Assembly (NCBI GenBank): GCA_903902745.1 | Contig: CAIUWA010000018.1 | Coordinates: 62,001 to 126,000 of the forward strand | Direction: 5' to 3' | Length of the DNA: 64,000 nt | Source: an uncultured Opitutia bacterium | GTDB taxonomy: Bacteria; Verrucomicrobiota; Verrucomicrobiia; Opitutales; Opitutaceae | Shown here: positions 27,653-37,008 of the stretch, in pieces | Layout of the letters: the number at the start of each line of letters is the position of its first letter | Numbering within the stretch: position 1 is the stretch's first letter | Translations under genes and position numbers: made by a program | The notes under the pieces: model-generated | What the model was told of the DNA's origin: nothing | What the model saw: only the letters and a program-made list of their open reading frames with translations | Database searches by the model: none

Positions 27653-28120
27653 ATGCGCTGCCCCAAGTGTACTTCCATTGAGGACAAGGTCATCGACTCC
27701 CGCATCAGCAAGGAGGGCAATACCATCCGCCGCCGCCGGGAGTGCCTCGAATGCGGTAACCGTTTCACGACGACCGAGTCCCTGGTGCGCGACGGCATGA
27801 TCGTCATCAAGCGCGATGGCCGCCGCGAGGACTTCGTCCGTGAGAAGCTCAACCACGCCGTCCGCGCCGCCTGTCACAAGCGCCCGGTCGACGCCGAGCA
27901 GATGACCATGCTGGTGGAGGATGTCATGGACGTGCTCGAGGCCCAGTATGAGAGCGAGATCCCCTCGCAGGCCATCGGCGACGCCGTCATGCAGCGCCTG
28001 CGCCGCATCGACCAGGTCGCCTATGTGCGCTTCGCCAGCGTCTACAAGGAATTCCGCGACGTCGGCGAGTTCGTCGACGAGATCAGCAGCCTGGGCAAGC
28101 CGAAGCCGGAGAACCAGTGA
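27653..28120 (+). CDS. nrdR: Transcriptional repressor NrdR
   Basis: A 155-residue regulator of ribonucleotide reductase genes. The N-terminal zinc ribbon has two CxxC pairs (MRCPKC and CLECGNRF), and the central ATP-cone reads KRDGRREDFVREKL. Length and layout are standard. It represses nrd genes when dATP is bound, through NrdR boxes elsewhere; none was seen here. Confidence 0.96.
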   Translation: MRCPKCTSIEDKVIDSRISKEGNTIRRRRECLECGNRFTTTESLVRDGMIVIKRDGRREDFVREKLNHAVRAACHKRPVDAEQMTMLVEDVMDVLEAQYESEIPSQAIGDAVMQRLRRIDQVAYVRFASVYKEFRDVGEFVDEISSLGKPKPENQ

Positions 28121-28145
28121 CCCGCGTCCGGGGTTTGCCAACCGA

Positions 28146-28652
28146 ATGTCCGCCCTCCCCCGCGACGACCTACGCCGGCTCCATTTCATCAACGCGCTGT
28201 TCGCCCACGTCACGGGCCACGACCTTTACCTCGCGGAGCAAATCAAGGGAGCGATCACGTTCAGCCTGACGGAACTCGCCGCGCAGACCAAGGCCCACCC
28301 CGAGTTCGCCGCAAAATACGACGCCGGGTTCAACGCCGCGGCTGCCGACCTGCTCGCCAAGCTTTTTGCAGATCTGCCGCGCCGGGGCTTTTTCCACTGG
28401 GATGCCGCTCTCACGCCCGCCTCCGCGACGCCGCTCTTCGCCCGGGCCGAGCTGATGGCGGGCCTCCGCCATCTCGCGCCCTACCGCGAATCCACCCTGC
28501 TCGTCACCAACCTCCGCCCCGCGCTGATCCCGCCCAGCCGCCGGGCCACGCCGCGCCGGCAGCGCGACTACGAGGAAGCCCTCGCCTTCGTCCGCGCCCT
28601 CACCGCCGCCCGCACGGCCCGCACGGCCGATTTGCAGCTGCTGTTCCTTTAG
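28146..28652 (+). CDS. Conserved-looking hypothetical protein, 168 aa
   Basis: I do not recognise this protein. The ATG giving MSALPRDDLRRLHFINAL lies 25 bases after the nrdR stop, so it is probably in the same transcript. It is soluble by appearance, rich in Ala, Leu and Arg, with mixed helical segments and the phrase FFHWDAALTPA in the middle. Codon and base usage match the neighbours, which supports it being real. Its stop codon TAG is formed by the first bases of a family A repeat arm (TTTAGCCACGG), so the repeat abuts or truncates the C-terminus. Confidence 0.65.
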   Translation: MSALPRDDLRRLHFINALFAHVTGHDLYLAEQIKGAITFSLTELAAQTKAHPEFAAKYDAGFNAAAADLLAKLFADLPRRGFFHWDAALTPASATPLFARAELMAGLRHLAPYRESTLLVTNLRPALIPPSRRATPRRQRDYEEALAFVRALTAARTARTADLQLLFL

Positions 28653-28732
28653 CCACGGAGGCACGGAGAGCACCGAGATCGAACTCCGAAGGAGATTCCT
28701 CCGTGACCTCTGCGCCTCTGTGGCTTAATTTC
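28648..28732. repeat. Facing-arm repeat, family A, before the HIT gene
   Basis: The left arm (28648-28680) reads TTTAGCCACGGAGGCACGG. The right arm (28701-28732) reads CTCTGCGCCTCTGTGGCT. The spacer is about 20 bases. It overlaps the stop of the gene at 28146 and ends seven bases before the HIT protein ATG, so it could affect translation there. Confidence 0.8.
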
Positions 28733-28738
28733 AGGTAA

Positions 28739-29080
28739 ATGCCGAAGACCCTTTTCCAGAAAATCATCGACCGCGAAATCCCGGCGAAGATCGAGCACGA
28801 GGACGAACACTGCATCGTCATCCACGACATCCAGCCGCAGGCACCGGTGCATCTGCTCATCATCCCGAAGACGGTGATCCCGCGCGTGGAGGCCGCAACT
28901 ACCGCTGACCAAGCCGTGCTCGGGCATCTCTTCCTCACCGCCGGCCTGCTGGCGAAAAAACTCCAGCTCGCGAACGGCTTTCGCCTCGTCGTCAACAACG
29001 GCCCCGACGCCAGCGAAACCGTCCCGCACCTCCATGTGCATCTGCTCGCCAAGCGCCAGCTGACCTGGCCGCCGGGATAA
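28739..29080 (+). CDS. HIT (histidine triad) family nucleotide hydrolase
   Basis: A 113-residue HINT-type protein. The family signature PHLHVHLLA lies near the C-terminus, and MPKTLFQKIIDREIPAKI is the usual HinT beginning. These enzymes hydrolyse AMP-lysine or AMP-NH2-like phosphoramidates and are ubiquitous. The stop is directly followed by the ATG of the next small gene. Confidence 0.93.
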   Translation: MPKTLFQKIIDREIPAKIEHEDEHCIVIHDIQPQAPVHLLIIPKTVIPRVEAATTADQAVLGHLFLTAGLLAKKLQLANGFRLVVNNGPDASETVPHLHVHLLAKRQLTWPPG

Positions 29081-29081
29081 T

Positions 29082-29531
29082 ATGAAGGAAGTAAGGAATC
29101 GTCTTCTCGTGCTTGGTTTCGCATGCGCAGCATTCATGGAATGCGGCTGCATCCACCAGCTGACGCCAGAGGAAGTGGTTCGCGCGATGGCGCAGAGAGA
29201 GCATGCATGGAAGGAAAGTCTTCTCAGTCGCTACGATTTGGATGAACTTTTAGCGTTTCTCCGGAAGACCATAGTCGAAACAAAACAATGGAATGGCCTT
29301 GATCTAAGTACCGCGAGAGTCGAGTCGGCATGGACGATTGGTGATTGTAAGATGTACTCTGGTGATTGGTATTTCGGGACTTTCGATATAGAAAAAGACG
29401 ATTTTATTCTGAGCACAAATTTTCTGCGTGAAGGCTACGCACTTGACATCAAGTGCATACGGGAGGGGAAAAACAAATTTCGAATAGTTAGCATCACGAG
29501 TGGAAAATTTTCGGACGAAATAGTGCGCTGA
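29082..29531 (+). CDS. AT-rich hypothetical exported protein, 149 aa
   Basis: I do not recognise this protein. It begins MKEVRNRLLVLGFACAAF and continues to MECGCIHQL, which looks like a signal sequence; the cysteines near residues 21-23 are only a poor lipobox. The remainder is charged with aromatic clusters (GDWYFGTFDIEKDDF). Its composition is visibly more AT-rich than every neighbour, and it uses codons such as TTA, ATA and AAA that are rare around it, so recent acquisition is plausible. It starts one base after the HIT gene stop. A short palindrome follows its end. Confidence 0.7.
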   Translation: MKEVRNRLLVLGFACAAFMECGCIHQLTPEEVVRAMAQREHAWKESLLSRYDLDELLAFLRKTIVETKQWNGLDLSTARVESAWTIGDCKMYSGDWYFGTFDIEKDDFILSTNFLREGYALDIKCIREGKNKFRIVSITSGKFSDEIVR

Positions 29532-29538
29532 GTCTAAC

Positions 29539-29564
29539 GGCGGATTGAGGATAATCCGCCCTAC
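29539..29564. repeat. Short palindrome, family E (GGCGGATT...AATCCGCC)
   Basis: GGCGGATT and AATCCGCC form a perfect 8-bp stem around a 6-base loop, followed by CTACC. It is nearly identical to the second hairpin at 22920-22943. It lies between the converging AT-rich gene and dprA and could act as a terminator-like hairpin, though no U-tract follows. Confidence 0.7.
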
Positions 29565-29572
29565 CTCTTTGT

Positions 29573-30700
29573 TCACCCTCGCGCCTCGAACATTCCGTCC
29601 GCGTGTTTCGCGATGAGGCGCTTCAGCTCCAGCATCATCAGTATCGCGGAAACCTGCGCGGCGGACAGGTCTGTTTGCGCTGCCAGGGCGTCGGGCGAGA
29701 GGATCGATCCGCCGCGGAAGCACTCGAAGACCCGCGCTTCGTCGTCCGTGAGGGTCGCGGGCCGGCCCGCGACCACATCCACGGCTTTTTCGCCAATCGC
29801 GGCCGGGCGCAGGCCGTCGAGGTAGCTCAACTCGGACAGGATGTCATCCACGCTGGTCAGCAGCGTTGCGCCGTCGCGGATGAGCTGGTGACAGCCCGCG
29901 CTGGAATTCTGGTCGATGCGCCCCGGCACCGCGAAGAGCAGCCGGCCCTGCTCGCCGGCGAAGCGCGCCGTGATCATCGCGCCGCCGCTCACGTCGCTTT
30001 CCACCACCACCACCGCCTCGCACATGCCCGAGACGATGCGGTTGCGCATCGCGAACGACTGCTTGTCGGCGCGGCGGCCAAACGGAAATTCCGACAGGAT
30101 CGCCCCCGTCTCCTCCAGCTGGCGATAAAGCCCGAGGTTTTCGGGCGGATAAATGAGGTCGATGCCCGTGCCGAGCACGGCGGCGGTTTTGCCGCCGGCG
30201 GCCAGCGCGCCCTCATGGGCCGCGGTATCGATGCCCCGAGCCAGGCCGCTCACCACGCAGAAGCCCAGCCGCGCCAGCTCGCCACCGAGCTTTTTGGCGA
30301 TGCTTTGCCCGTACAAGGTCGTCCGCCGCGAACCGACGATCGCGATGCACGGCTCCGGGAACTCATGGCGGCCCCGGCGGTAGAGCCCGATCGGCGGGTC
30401 GTTGATCTCCTTGAGTAATTTCGGATAGCCAGGATCCCGCGTCGTGATGAACGCCACGCCCGCCTGCGCCATGCGCTGTTCCTCGCGGGCGAGATCGAAA
30501 TGGTCGCGCCAGCCGGTAATCGTCGTGCTGATCACGGGGCCCACGCCCTTCACGGACGAAAGCCGGTGCGCGCCGGCCGTGAACACCGCGCGCGGATCGC
30601 CGTCGAGTTCGGCGAGCAATCGGTTGAGCGTGATCGGCCCGATGTTGGGCAGCGCGTTCAGGACCAAAAACGCCTGCTGCTCGGTCAACTCGCTGCTCAT
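29573..30700 (-). CDS. dprA: DNA-processing protein DprA
   Basis: A 375-residue protein that loads RecA on incoming single-stranded DNA during transformation. The Rossmann-like core is clear: CIAIVGSRRTTLYG, VVSGLARGIDTAAHEGAL, GTGIDLIYPPEN, FPFGRRADKQSFAMRNRIVSG and VVESDVSGGAMITARFA. A helix-hairpin-helix-like start (NIGPITLNRLL) and a C-terminal winged-helix-like region (ILSPDALAAQTDLSAAQV) complete the usual long form. It implies some capacity for natural transformation, although no comEC or comM is in the window. Confidence 0.95.
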   Translation of the reverse strand: MSSELTEQQAFLVLNALPNIGPITLNRLLAELDGDPRAVFTAGAHRLSSVKGVGPVISTTITGWRDHFDLAREEQRMAQAGVAFITTRDPGYPKLLKEINDPPIGLYRRGRHEFPEPCIAIVGSRRTTLYGQSIAKKLGGELARLGFCVVSGLARGIDTAAHEGALAAGGKTAAVLGTGIDLIYPPENLGLYRQLEETGAILSEFPFGRRADKQSFAMRNRIVSGMCEAVVVVESDVSGGAMITARFAGEQGRLLFAVPGRIDQNSSAGCHQLIRDGATLLTSVDDILSELSYLDGLRPAAIGEKAVDVVAGRPATLTDDEARVFECFRGGSILSPDALAAQTDLSAAQVSAILMMLELKRLIAKHADGMFEARG

Positions 30701-30810
30701 GGCGGCACTGTAGGAGCGCCTTCACGCCACGACCAAGGGAAAAACGGGCCGGAGAAGATTTGTGTCGCGCGGGTGAAAGATTTGCCGCGCGGGATACGTT
30801 GGGGGCGCAT

Positions 30811-30903
30811 GGTTGGGAGTTGGTAGTTGGCAGTTGGGAATTCGTAAGGTCCCGGACTGTCTTCCCAACGACCAACTACCAACTGCTAACTACCAATTCC
30901 AAA
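30811..30903. repeat. Facing-arm repeat, family B (AGTTGGTAGTTGG)
   Basis: The left arm (30811-30843) reads GGTTGGGAGTTGGTAGTTGG, a degenerate tandem of 7-base units. The right arm (30861-30903) contains CCAACTACCAACTGC, its reverse complement, across 17 bases. It separates dprA from nnr, and the nnr stop codon borders the right arm. Confidence 0.8.
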
Positions 30904-32421
30904 TTACTCCGCGCAGCGCAGCGCCGACGGCAAGAACTCCAGCAACTGCGTCGTCTGCACCGCGACCTGGCCATGCGCGCGCGCCAGCAAATCCGCAGCG
31001 AGTCCGTGCCAGACGGTTCCGCGGCAGGCGGCGAGCAGCGGATCACCGGGCGTCTGCGCGAGCTGTGTGCCAATGATGCCGGCGAGCAGGTCACCGCTGC
31101 CACCTCGCGCCAGCACGGGGCCGCCGAAGGGACTGTAGAATCCCTTTTCATCGTGCGTGATCGCCGTCAACCGGCCCTTGAGTACCACCACTGCGCCACT
31201 CGCCTTCTGAAATTCGCGGAAGTCGCCGCCGGCCAGGATTCGCATGAATTCGCCGCGATGCGGCGTCAGCACGCGCGGGGCTTTTCCCGCGCGCACAATG
31301 TCGCGTTGCAGGGCATCCGCATCCAGCAGCAGCGGCACCGGGGACAGTTCGACCACGTTCTTGACCAGGGCGAGCGTCTCCGCCTCCTGGCCCAGGCCCG
31401 GGCCGATCACGAGCGCCGAGGCGCGCTCGAGCCGCGAGAGGAGCAGGTGCCGGCCCTCCAGGGCGAGGCCGCCCTCCGGGGTCTCGGGCCAGCCGACCCA
31501 CATCGCCTCCGGCGCGCGCGCGGCAAACGCGGCCGCCAGCGATTCGGGCACGAAGGCCGTCACCAGTCCCGCGCCGCTGCGCAAAGCCGCCAGCACGGTC
31601 ATCAGCACCGCACCCGGATAACTGCGCGATCCGCCCAGCACGAAAACATGGCCGTAGTCGCGCTTGTCCGAATCGGGCGCGCGAAGTGCAGCCAGCGGAG
31701 CCAGGATCGAAGGCGTGAGCACGTTCAGCCGTGACTCGACCGGAACATCGTCGAAGAAGCCGAGATTCAGATACCGCAGTCTCCCGACCACCTCCGCGCG
31801 GGATGAATCCACCACGGGCATCTTCACCACCCCGGTGGCATAGGTGAAGTCGGCGCGGAAAACCGCCGACAAATCCTTCTGCTCTCCGTCACCCAGGCCG
31901 CTCGGCAAATCCACCGCGGCGCGGAGCCGCACCGGCAGGGCATTCACCCGCGCCAGCAGGGCCGCGACCACGGCATCGACCGGCGGGCGGAATTGAAAAC
32001 CAAAAATGCCGTCGAGACTGAGATCGTAGGCGGAAGCCAGGTCGGCGACCTGGCCGACAACGGCGACCCGGCCGGGTGCGGCGTGCACGAGTTGCCGGTA
32101 GGCTCGGATGGCCAGCGGGCGCAGCGCGCGCTCGCCAAAGACCAGGCATACTTCGGCGCGGGCGGAGGGAAATTTTTTGAGCAGCGCCTGCGTGGCCAGC
32201 AGGGCGTCCCCGCCATTGTGTCCCTTCCCCGCTAGCACGAGGATGCGGGCGGTGGCCGGAAGGCCGGCGATCTCCTCGAAGTCGCGCTGCACCGCCTCCG
32301 CGAGAGCACGGCCCGCCCGTTCCATCGCGGGCCATTCCCTGGCCTCGTCTCCGGCAAACAAACGCGCCTCCAGTTGGCGGGTCTCGGTGCACGACAAAAC
32401 GGGATGCTTCGGAAAAATCAT
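30904..32421 (-). CDS. nnr: Bifunctional NAD(P)H-hydrate epimerase/dehydratase
   Basis: A 505-residue metabolite-repair enzyme that restores damaged (hydrated) NADH and NADPH. The N-terminal YjeF epimerase domain has LVLAGKGHNGGDALLATQAL. The C-terminal ADP/ATP-dependent dehydratase has HVFVLGGSRSYPGAVLM, LTPHRGEFMRI and ARGGSGDLLAGIIG. The ATG giving MIFPKHPVLSCTETRQLE is the natural start; the longer frame overlaps the upstream gene. The hypothetical gene ends three bases before this start, so acpS, the hypothetical gene and nnr probably form one operon. Confidence 0.94.
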   Translation of the reverse strand: MIFPKHPVLSCTETRQLEARLFAGDEAREWPAMERAGRALAEAVQRDFEEIAGLPATARILVLAGKGHNGGDALLATQALLKKFPSARAEVCLVFGERALRPLAIRAYRQLVHAAPGRVAVVGQVADLASAYDLSLDGIFGFQFRPPVDAVVAALLARVNALPVRLRAAVDLPSGLGDGEQKDLSAVFRADFTYATGVVKMPVVDSSRAEVVGRLRYLNLGFFDDVPVESRLNVLTPSILAPLAALRAPDSDKRDYGHVFVLGGSRSYPGAVLMTVLAALRSGAGLVTAFVPESLAAAFAARAPEAMWVGWPETPEGGLALEGRHLLLSRLERASALVIGPGLGQEAETLALVKNVVELSPVPLLLDADALQRDIVRAGKAPRVLTPHRGEFMRILAGGDFREFQKASGAVVVLKGRLTAITHDEKGFYSPFGGPVLARGGSGDLLAGIIGTQLAQTPGDPLLAACRGTVWHGLAADLLARAHGQVAVQTTQLLEFLPSALRCAE

Positions 32422-32423
32422 GG

Positions 32424-33002
32424 TCAGGGACGGCCGGCGCCGGGTCCCGTCTGGGGGGGCGGCGGCAGCGGATTGGGGGTGGCTTGCTCCCGCTTCGGGC
32501 TGAACGTTTCGCGGGCGGCGTCGGTGAACGCCCGCACATTCTCCTCCCGGACCTGACGCATCCATTCCGCCCGGTCGCCCGGCAGCTCAGTGAATTGCAG
32601 CGGCGAGTTTTCCTTGATGCCGCGCGTGAGGATCGGGCGCGTCAGCCGCGGAATGGAGCGGAAATAATTGTGGTCGCCCGTCCGAATGACCTCGAAGCAG
32701 TCGGTGTAGGCCCGGGCCTCGGAATTCCACAGGGCCACCTCCGTGACATCATTTTCCCAAACGGCAAAGCGCCCCCACTCTTCAAAGACCGCCTCAATGG
32801 CGGTGAGCCGCGGGGCGGCCAGGACGATGGGGGCCTCGGGCTTGTCCGCCACCACGGCCGCCGGGGCCGGTGGCGCAGGCGGATGCGGCAGCGACCACAC
32901 GAAGAGTGCGCCGAGCAGGAAGCCGAGCATGACCCACGAGGGGGTCTTGGAGAGCCGGGAGACGGACGGCGCCGGGGCCTCGGTTGATTCGGGCTCGTCC
33001 AT
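32424..33002 (-). CDS. Hypothetical single-pass membrane protein, 192 aa
   Basis: I do not recognise this protein. After a short acidic cytoplasmic head comes one transmembrane segment (WVMLGFLLGALFVWSLP), a Pro/Ala-rich linker, then a globular part (AIEAVFEEWGRFAVWEND; ALWNSEARAYTDCFEVIR) and a Pro-rich tail. The ATG at 33002 is preferred because GGAGGA lies eight bases upstream, one of the few good Shine-Dalgarno sites in the window; a GTG at 33023 overlapping the acpS stop is possible. Tight packing with acpS and nnr suggests co-translation. The function is unknown. Confidence 0.75.
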   Translation of the reverse strand: MDEPESTEAPAPSVSRLSKTPSWVMLGFLLGALFVWSLPHPPAPPAPAAVVADKPEAPIVLAAPRLTAIEAVFEEWGRFAVWENDVTEVALWNSEARAYTDCFEVIRTGDHNYFRSIPRLTRPILTRGIKENSPLQFTELPGDRAEWMRQVREENVRAFTDAARETFSPKREQATPNPLPPPPQTGPGAGRP

Positions 33003-33019
33003 GGCGCGCATTCCTCCGC

Positions 33020-33427
33020 TCACGCGCGAACCAGCGCGGCCACGGCCATGGCGGAGGTCTCGGTGTGGGACAAACTCACCTGCACGTGCGAAGCGCCCAC
33101 GTGGTGGAGGAGGAGCTGGCCCTTTTCATCGAGGCGGACGAGCGGCTCGTCGCGCGCACCGTGGTAAATGGAGACGGACTTCCAGCCCAGTTCCGCACCG
33201 ATGCCGGTGGTAAAGCATTTGGATATGGCCTCCTTCGCCGCCCAACGGGCCGCGAGATGCTTGTGCGGGTGCGCCATGCTGAAACAGTAGGCCCGCTCCT
33301 CCTCCGTGAAGACGCGGTCGAGGAAACGGTCGCCATGCCGCTCCAGCACCTCGCGGATCCGCTGCACCTCGATGAGGTCACAGCCGAGGCCGATAAGGAT
33401 GCCGCCTGGGGGAAGTTGGACGTTCAT
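33020..33427 (-). CDS. acpS: Holo-[acyl-carrier-protein] synthase
   Basis: A 135-residue phosphopantetheinyl transferase that activates acyl carrier protein. GLGCDLIEVQRI carries the metal-binding Asp, and FTEEERAYC and AARWAAKEAISKCF carry the second acidic site and lysine. VSLSHTETSAMAVAAL is the standard C-terminal strand. It is the first gene of a likely acpS-hypothetical-nnr operon. Confidence 0.95.
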   Translation of the reverse strand: MNVQLPPGGILIGLGCDLIEVQRIREVLERHGDRFLDRVFTEEERAYCFSMAHPHKHLAARWAAKEAISKCFTTGIGAELGWKSVSIYHGARDEPLVRLDEKGQLLLHHVGASHVQVSLSHTETSAMAVAALVRA

Positions 33428-33505
33428 GAGAAATCTTTTCTACAGGAGAAAATCGAGGAAATGGGGAGAAGCCCGACTCGGTTCCCTCTGTTACCTCATG
33501 TAAAA

Positions 33506-34249
33506 TCAGCCATTCATCCGCGCCTTCATTTCGCGGACGGCCTCCTCGACGCCGGTGAGCAGGGCGCGGCTGACGATGCTGTGGCCGATGTTGAGTTCAT
33601 GCAGGCCGGGCAGCGTGCGCACTTCGGCGATGTTCACGTAGCTGATGCCATGGCCGGCGTTCACCGTGAGCCCGCATTGCAGACCGAGGCGGGCGCCCTC
33701 ACCCAGCCGCGCGAATTCCCGCGCGCGGGCGGGGCCATGATAAGCGTTGGCATAAGCTCCGGTATGAAGCTCGATCCAGGGCGCGCCGAGCTGCGCGCCC
33801 AGTTCGATCTGGGCCGCATCCGGGTCGATGAAAAGGCTGGTGGCGATGCCGGCCGCGTTCATCGCCCCGATGCACGCCTGCACCCGGTCGCGATTTTTAA
33901 CCACGTCCAGACCGCCTTCGGTGGTGATTTCCTCGCGGCTTTCGGGCACGAGGCAGACGGAATCCGGCTTCAGCTTCAGGGCGAAGTCGATCATCGCGGG
34001 CGTGCAGGCCATCTCGAAGTTGAGTCGCGTCGCTATCGTCTCGCGCAGGCGCCACACATCGCGCTCCTGGATGTGCCGGCGGTCCTCGCGTAGATGCACG
34101 GTGATGCCATCAGCTCCCGCCCGCTCGGCCAGCACGGCAAATGCCACCGGATCCGGCTCCACCGGGCCGCCAGCCGTGGCTGCAGCCTGCCGGTAGCGGG
34201 CCTGCCGCAGGGTGGCACAGTGGTCGATATTAACGCCGAGAAGGAGCAT
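33506..34249 (-). CDS. pdxJ: Pyridoxine 5'-phosphate synthase
   Basis: A 247-residue TIM barrel that condenses 1-deoxyxylulose 5-phosphate with 3-amino-2-oxopropyl phosphate to form vitamin B6. The start [18 protein letters not shown] is characteristic, followed by [44 protein letters not shown] and [11 protein letters not shown]. It lies 78 bases upstream of acpS on the same strand, an association also known in other bacteria (pdxJ-acpS). Confidence 0.96.
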   Translation of the reverse strand: MLLLGVNIDHCATLRQARYRQAAATAGGPVEPDPVAFAVLAERAGADGITVHLREDRRHIQERDVWRLRETIATRLNFEMACTPAMIDFALKLKPDSVCLVPESREEITTEGGLDVVKNRDRVQACIGAMNAAGIATSLFIDPDAAQIELGAQLGAPWIELHTGAYANAYHGPARAREFARLGEGARLGLQCGLTVNAGHGISYVNIAEVRTLPGLHELNIGHSIVSRALLTGVEEAVREMKARMNG

Positions 34250-34353
34250 GGGAGGGGAAATGTGGCACAAAGGGGGAGGCCAGGAAAACAGGAAAATGCG
34301 AGCCCGGATGAAATCTGCTTCCGGGGGTCCCCGCTTCCCCCTTCAATCCCCGC

Positions 34354-35061
34354 GTGCCGTCCACTCCGCCCAAGAAGGAAAACCTGCTGATCAACCTCGT
34401 CTGCAACATCGCGGTGCCGACGTTCGCGTTCATGAAGCTGAGCACCGACGACCGGCTCGGGCCGCTCTGGGGCGGATTGGTCGCGCTGGCGTTTCCGCTC
34501 AGCTACGGCCTGTACGATTTTGTCCGGCGGCGGAAGGCCAACTTCATTTCCCTCATCGGCATCGCGAGCATCATGCTCTCCGGCGGTCTTCTGCTCGGCA
34601 AGGCCGGCGGGTTCTGGTTCGCGGTGAAGGACGGCGTGCTGCCGCTCGTCATTGGCGCCGCCATGCTCGCCACGCTGCGGACGAAGAACCCCCTCGTGCG
34701 GGAATTGCTCTACAACGACCAGATCATCGACGTGGGCCGAGTCGATGCCGTGCTGGCCGAGCGCGGCCAGCAGCCCGCCCTCACGCGGCTGCTCACGCGC
34801 ACCAGCCTCTGGCTCGGCGGCTCCTTTGTCGTCAGCGCCGGCCTCAACTTCTGCCTCGCGCGCTACCTGATCAATAGCCCCCCGGGCACGCCGGCGTTCA
34901 ACGCCGAGCTCGGCCGCATGCATGTGCTGAGCTGGCCCGTGATCGTCCTGCCCAGCATGGTCGTGATGATGTTCGTGTTCTGGCGCCTCGTGGCAGGACT
35001 GAGGCAACTGACTGGCCTGACGACCGACGAAATTTTCCGAGCCCCGGAGCCGAAGGCCTGA
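34354..35061 (+). CDS. VC0807-like integral membrane protein
   Basis: A 235-residue polytopic membrane protein starting at GTG, with about six hydrophobic segments. It resembles the uncharacterised VC0807 family: LLINLVCNIAVPTFAFMKL at the start, PLSYGLYDFVRRRKANFISL, LRTKNPLVRELLYNDQI and SAGLNFCLARYLI. No function is established for the family. It is divergent from pdxJ (104 bases apart) and converges with the small lipoprotein gene. Confidence 0.75.
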   Translation: MPSTPPKKENLLINLVCNIAVPTFAFMKLSTDDRLGPLWGGLVALAFPLSYGLYDFVRRRKANFISLIGIASIMLSGGLLLGKAGGFWFAVKDGVLPLVIGAAMLATLRTKNPLVRELLYNDQIIDVGRVDAVLAERGQQPALTRLLTRTSLWLGGSFVVSAGLNFCLARYLINSPPGTPAFNAELGRMHVLSWPVIVLPSMVVMMFVFWRLVAGLRQLTGLTTDEIFRAPEPKA

Positions 35062-35082
35062 GCCGGGCTCGGGACCGCTCGC

Positions 35083-35532
35083 TCAGCGCTTGCTCTGCTC
35101 GACGCTGGTCACCTTGCCATTGGCGAACGTCACGCGGATGACCTCGTCGATATGCGTGCGGTAGACATCCTGCGTGATGGGTTCGTGATAAACCACGTAG
35201 CCGCCCGGAGTCTGCACAATGACCCGGTGCCAGCCGGCCCAGGCCTGGCCTTCGTATTGCTGCCAGTACGTCCGGTAGACCCAAGTGTGATGGGTGCCAT
35301 CGGCCGTCGCGATCTCGCGTTTGTCATCGGGATCCCCAAGGGCGATGTAGACCATGTCCTCGGAGTCACCCGGGTTGATCTTGCCCCGCTCCAGACGCTC
35401 CTGAGTCTTGGGGCTGAGGGAATTGTAGACGTCGGACTTTTCCTTGGCACGCGAGTGAAACGTGTCACAGCCGGCGAGGCAGAAGGCGGCGGCGAGCGCC
35501 GCGAGGGAGAGGAATGCAATGGGCTTCTTCAT
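35083..35532 (-). CDS. Small lipoprotein, BamE/OmlA-like fold possible
   Basis: A 149-residue protein with a signal peptide ending in the lipobox CLAGC (Cys22). PGDSEDMVYIALGDPD resembles the SmpA/OmlA motif in which a short helix precedes a LGxP turn, followed by TWVYR and a strand with VRVTF-like ending (VIRVTFANGKVTSVEQ). This suggests a BamE-like small lipoprotein, but the resemblance is short and the role is unknown. It lies downstream of the citrate synthase gene with a 27-base gap, so it may share its transcript. Confidence 0.75.
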   Translation of the reverse strand: MKKPIAFLSLAALAAAFCLAGCDTFHSRAKEKSDVYNSLSPKTQERLERGKINPGDSEDMVYIALGDPDDKREIATADGTHHTWVYRTYWQQYEGQAWAGWHRVIVQTPGGYVVYHEPITQDVYRTHIDEVIRVTFANGKVTSVEQSKR

Positions 35533-35559
35533 GAAGCCCCACCGACCGCCAATTCGCCT

Positions 35560-36855
<1,296 letters not shown>

Positions 36856-36976
36856 GGGGAGAGGAGCGAAGCTAAATCCGGGCCGCTTGCAAAGGAAAGA
36901 TGCCGGCCAATGTCGCCTTTTGGGCAGGAATAAGGCCGCTGCTCCGAATCGGTTAGGGAAACTGCAGCGGTGGTCT

Positions 36977-36991
36977 GCCCCTTGTAGGGGC
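36977..36991. repeat. Palindrome GCCCC-TTGTA-GGGGC after hisH
   Basis: A 5-bp GC stem with a 5-base loop sits next to CGCCGTCAAGCAGCGCC, 18 bases past the hisH stop. The wording TTGTAGGGGCGCCGTC looks like a small dispersed intergenic repeat, but only one copy is in the window, so family status is a guess. Confidence 0.4.
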
Positions 36992-37008
36992 GCCGTCAAG
37001 CAGCGCCT

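Noticed and set aside
30811-30903. Facing arms considered as a CRISPR-like array
   Set aside because: There are only two arms, inverted rather than direct, no regular spacers and no cas genes.
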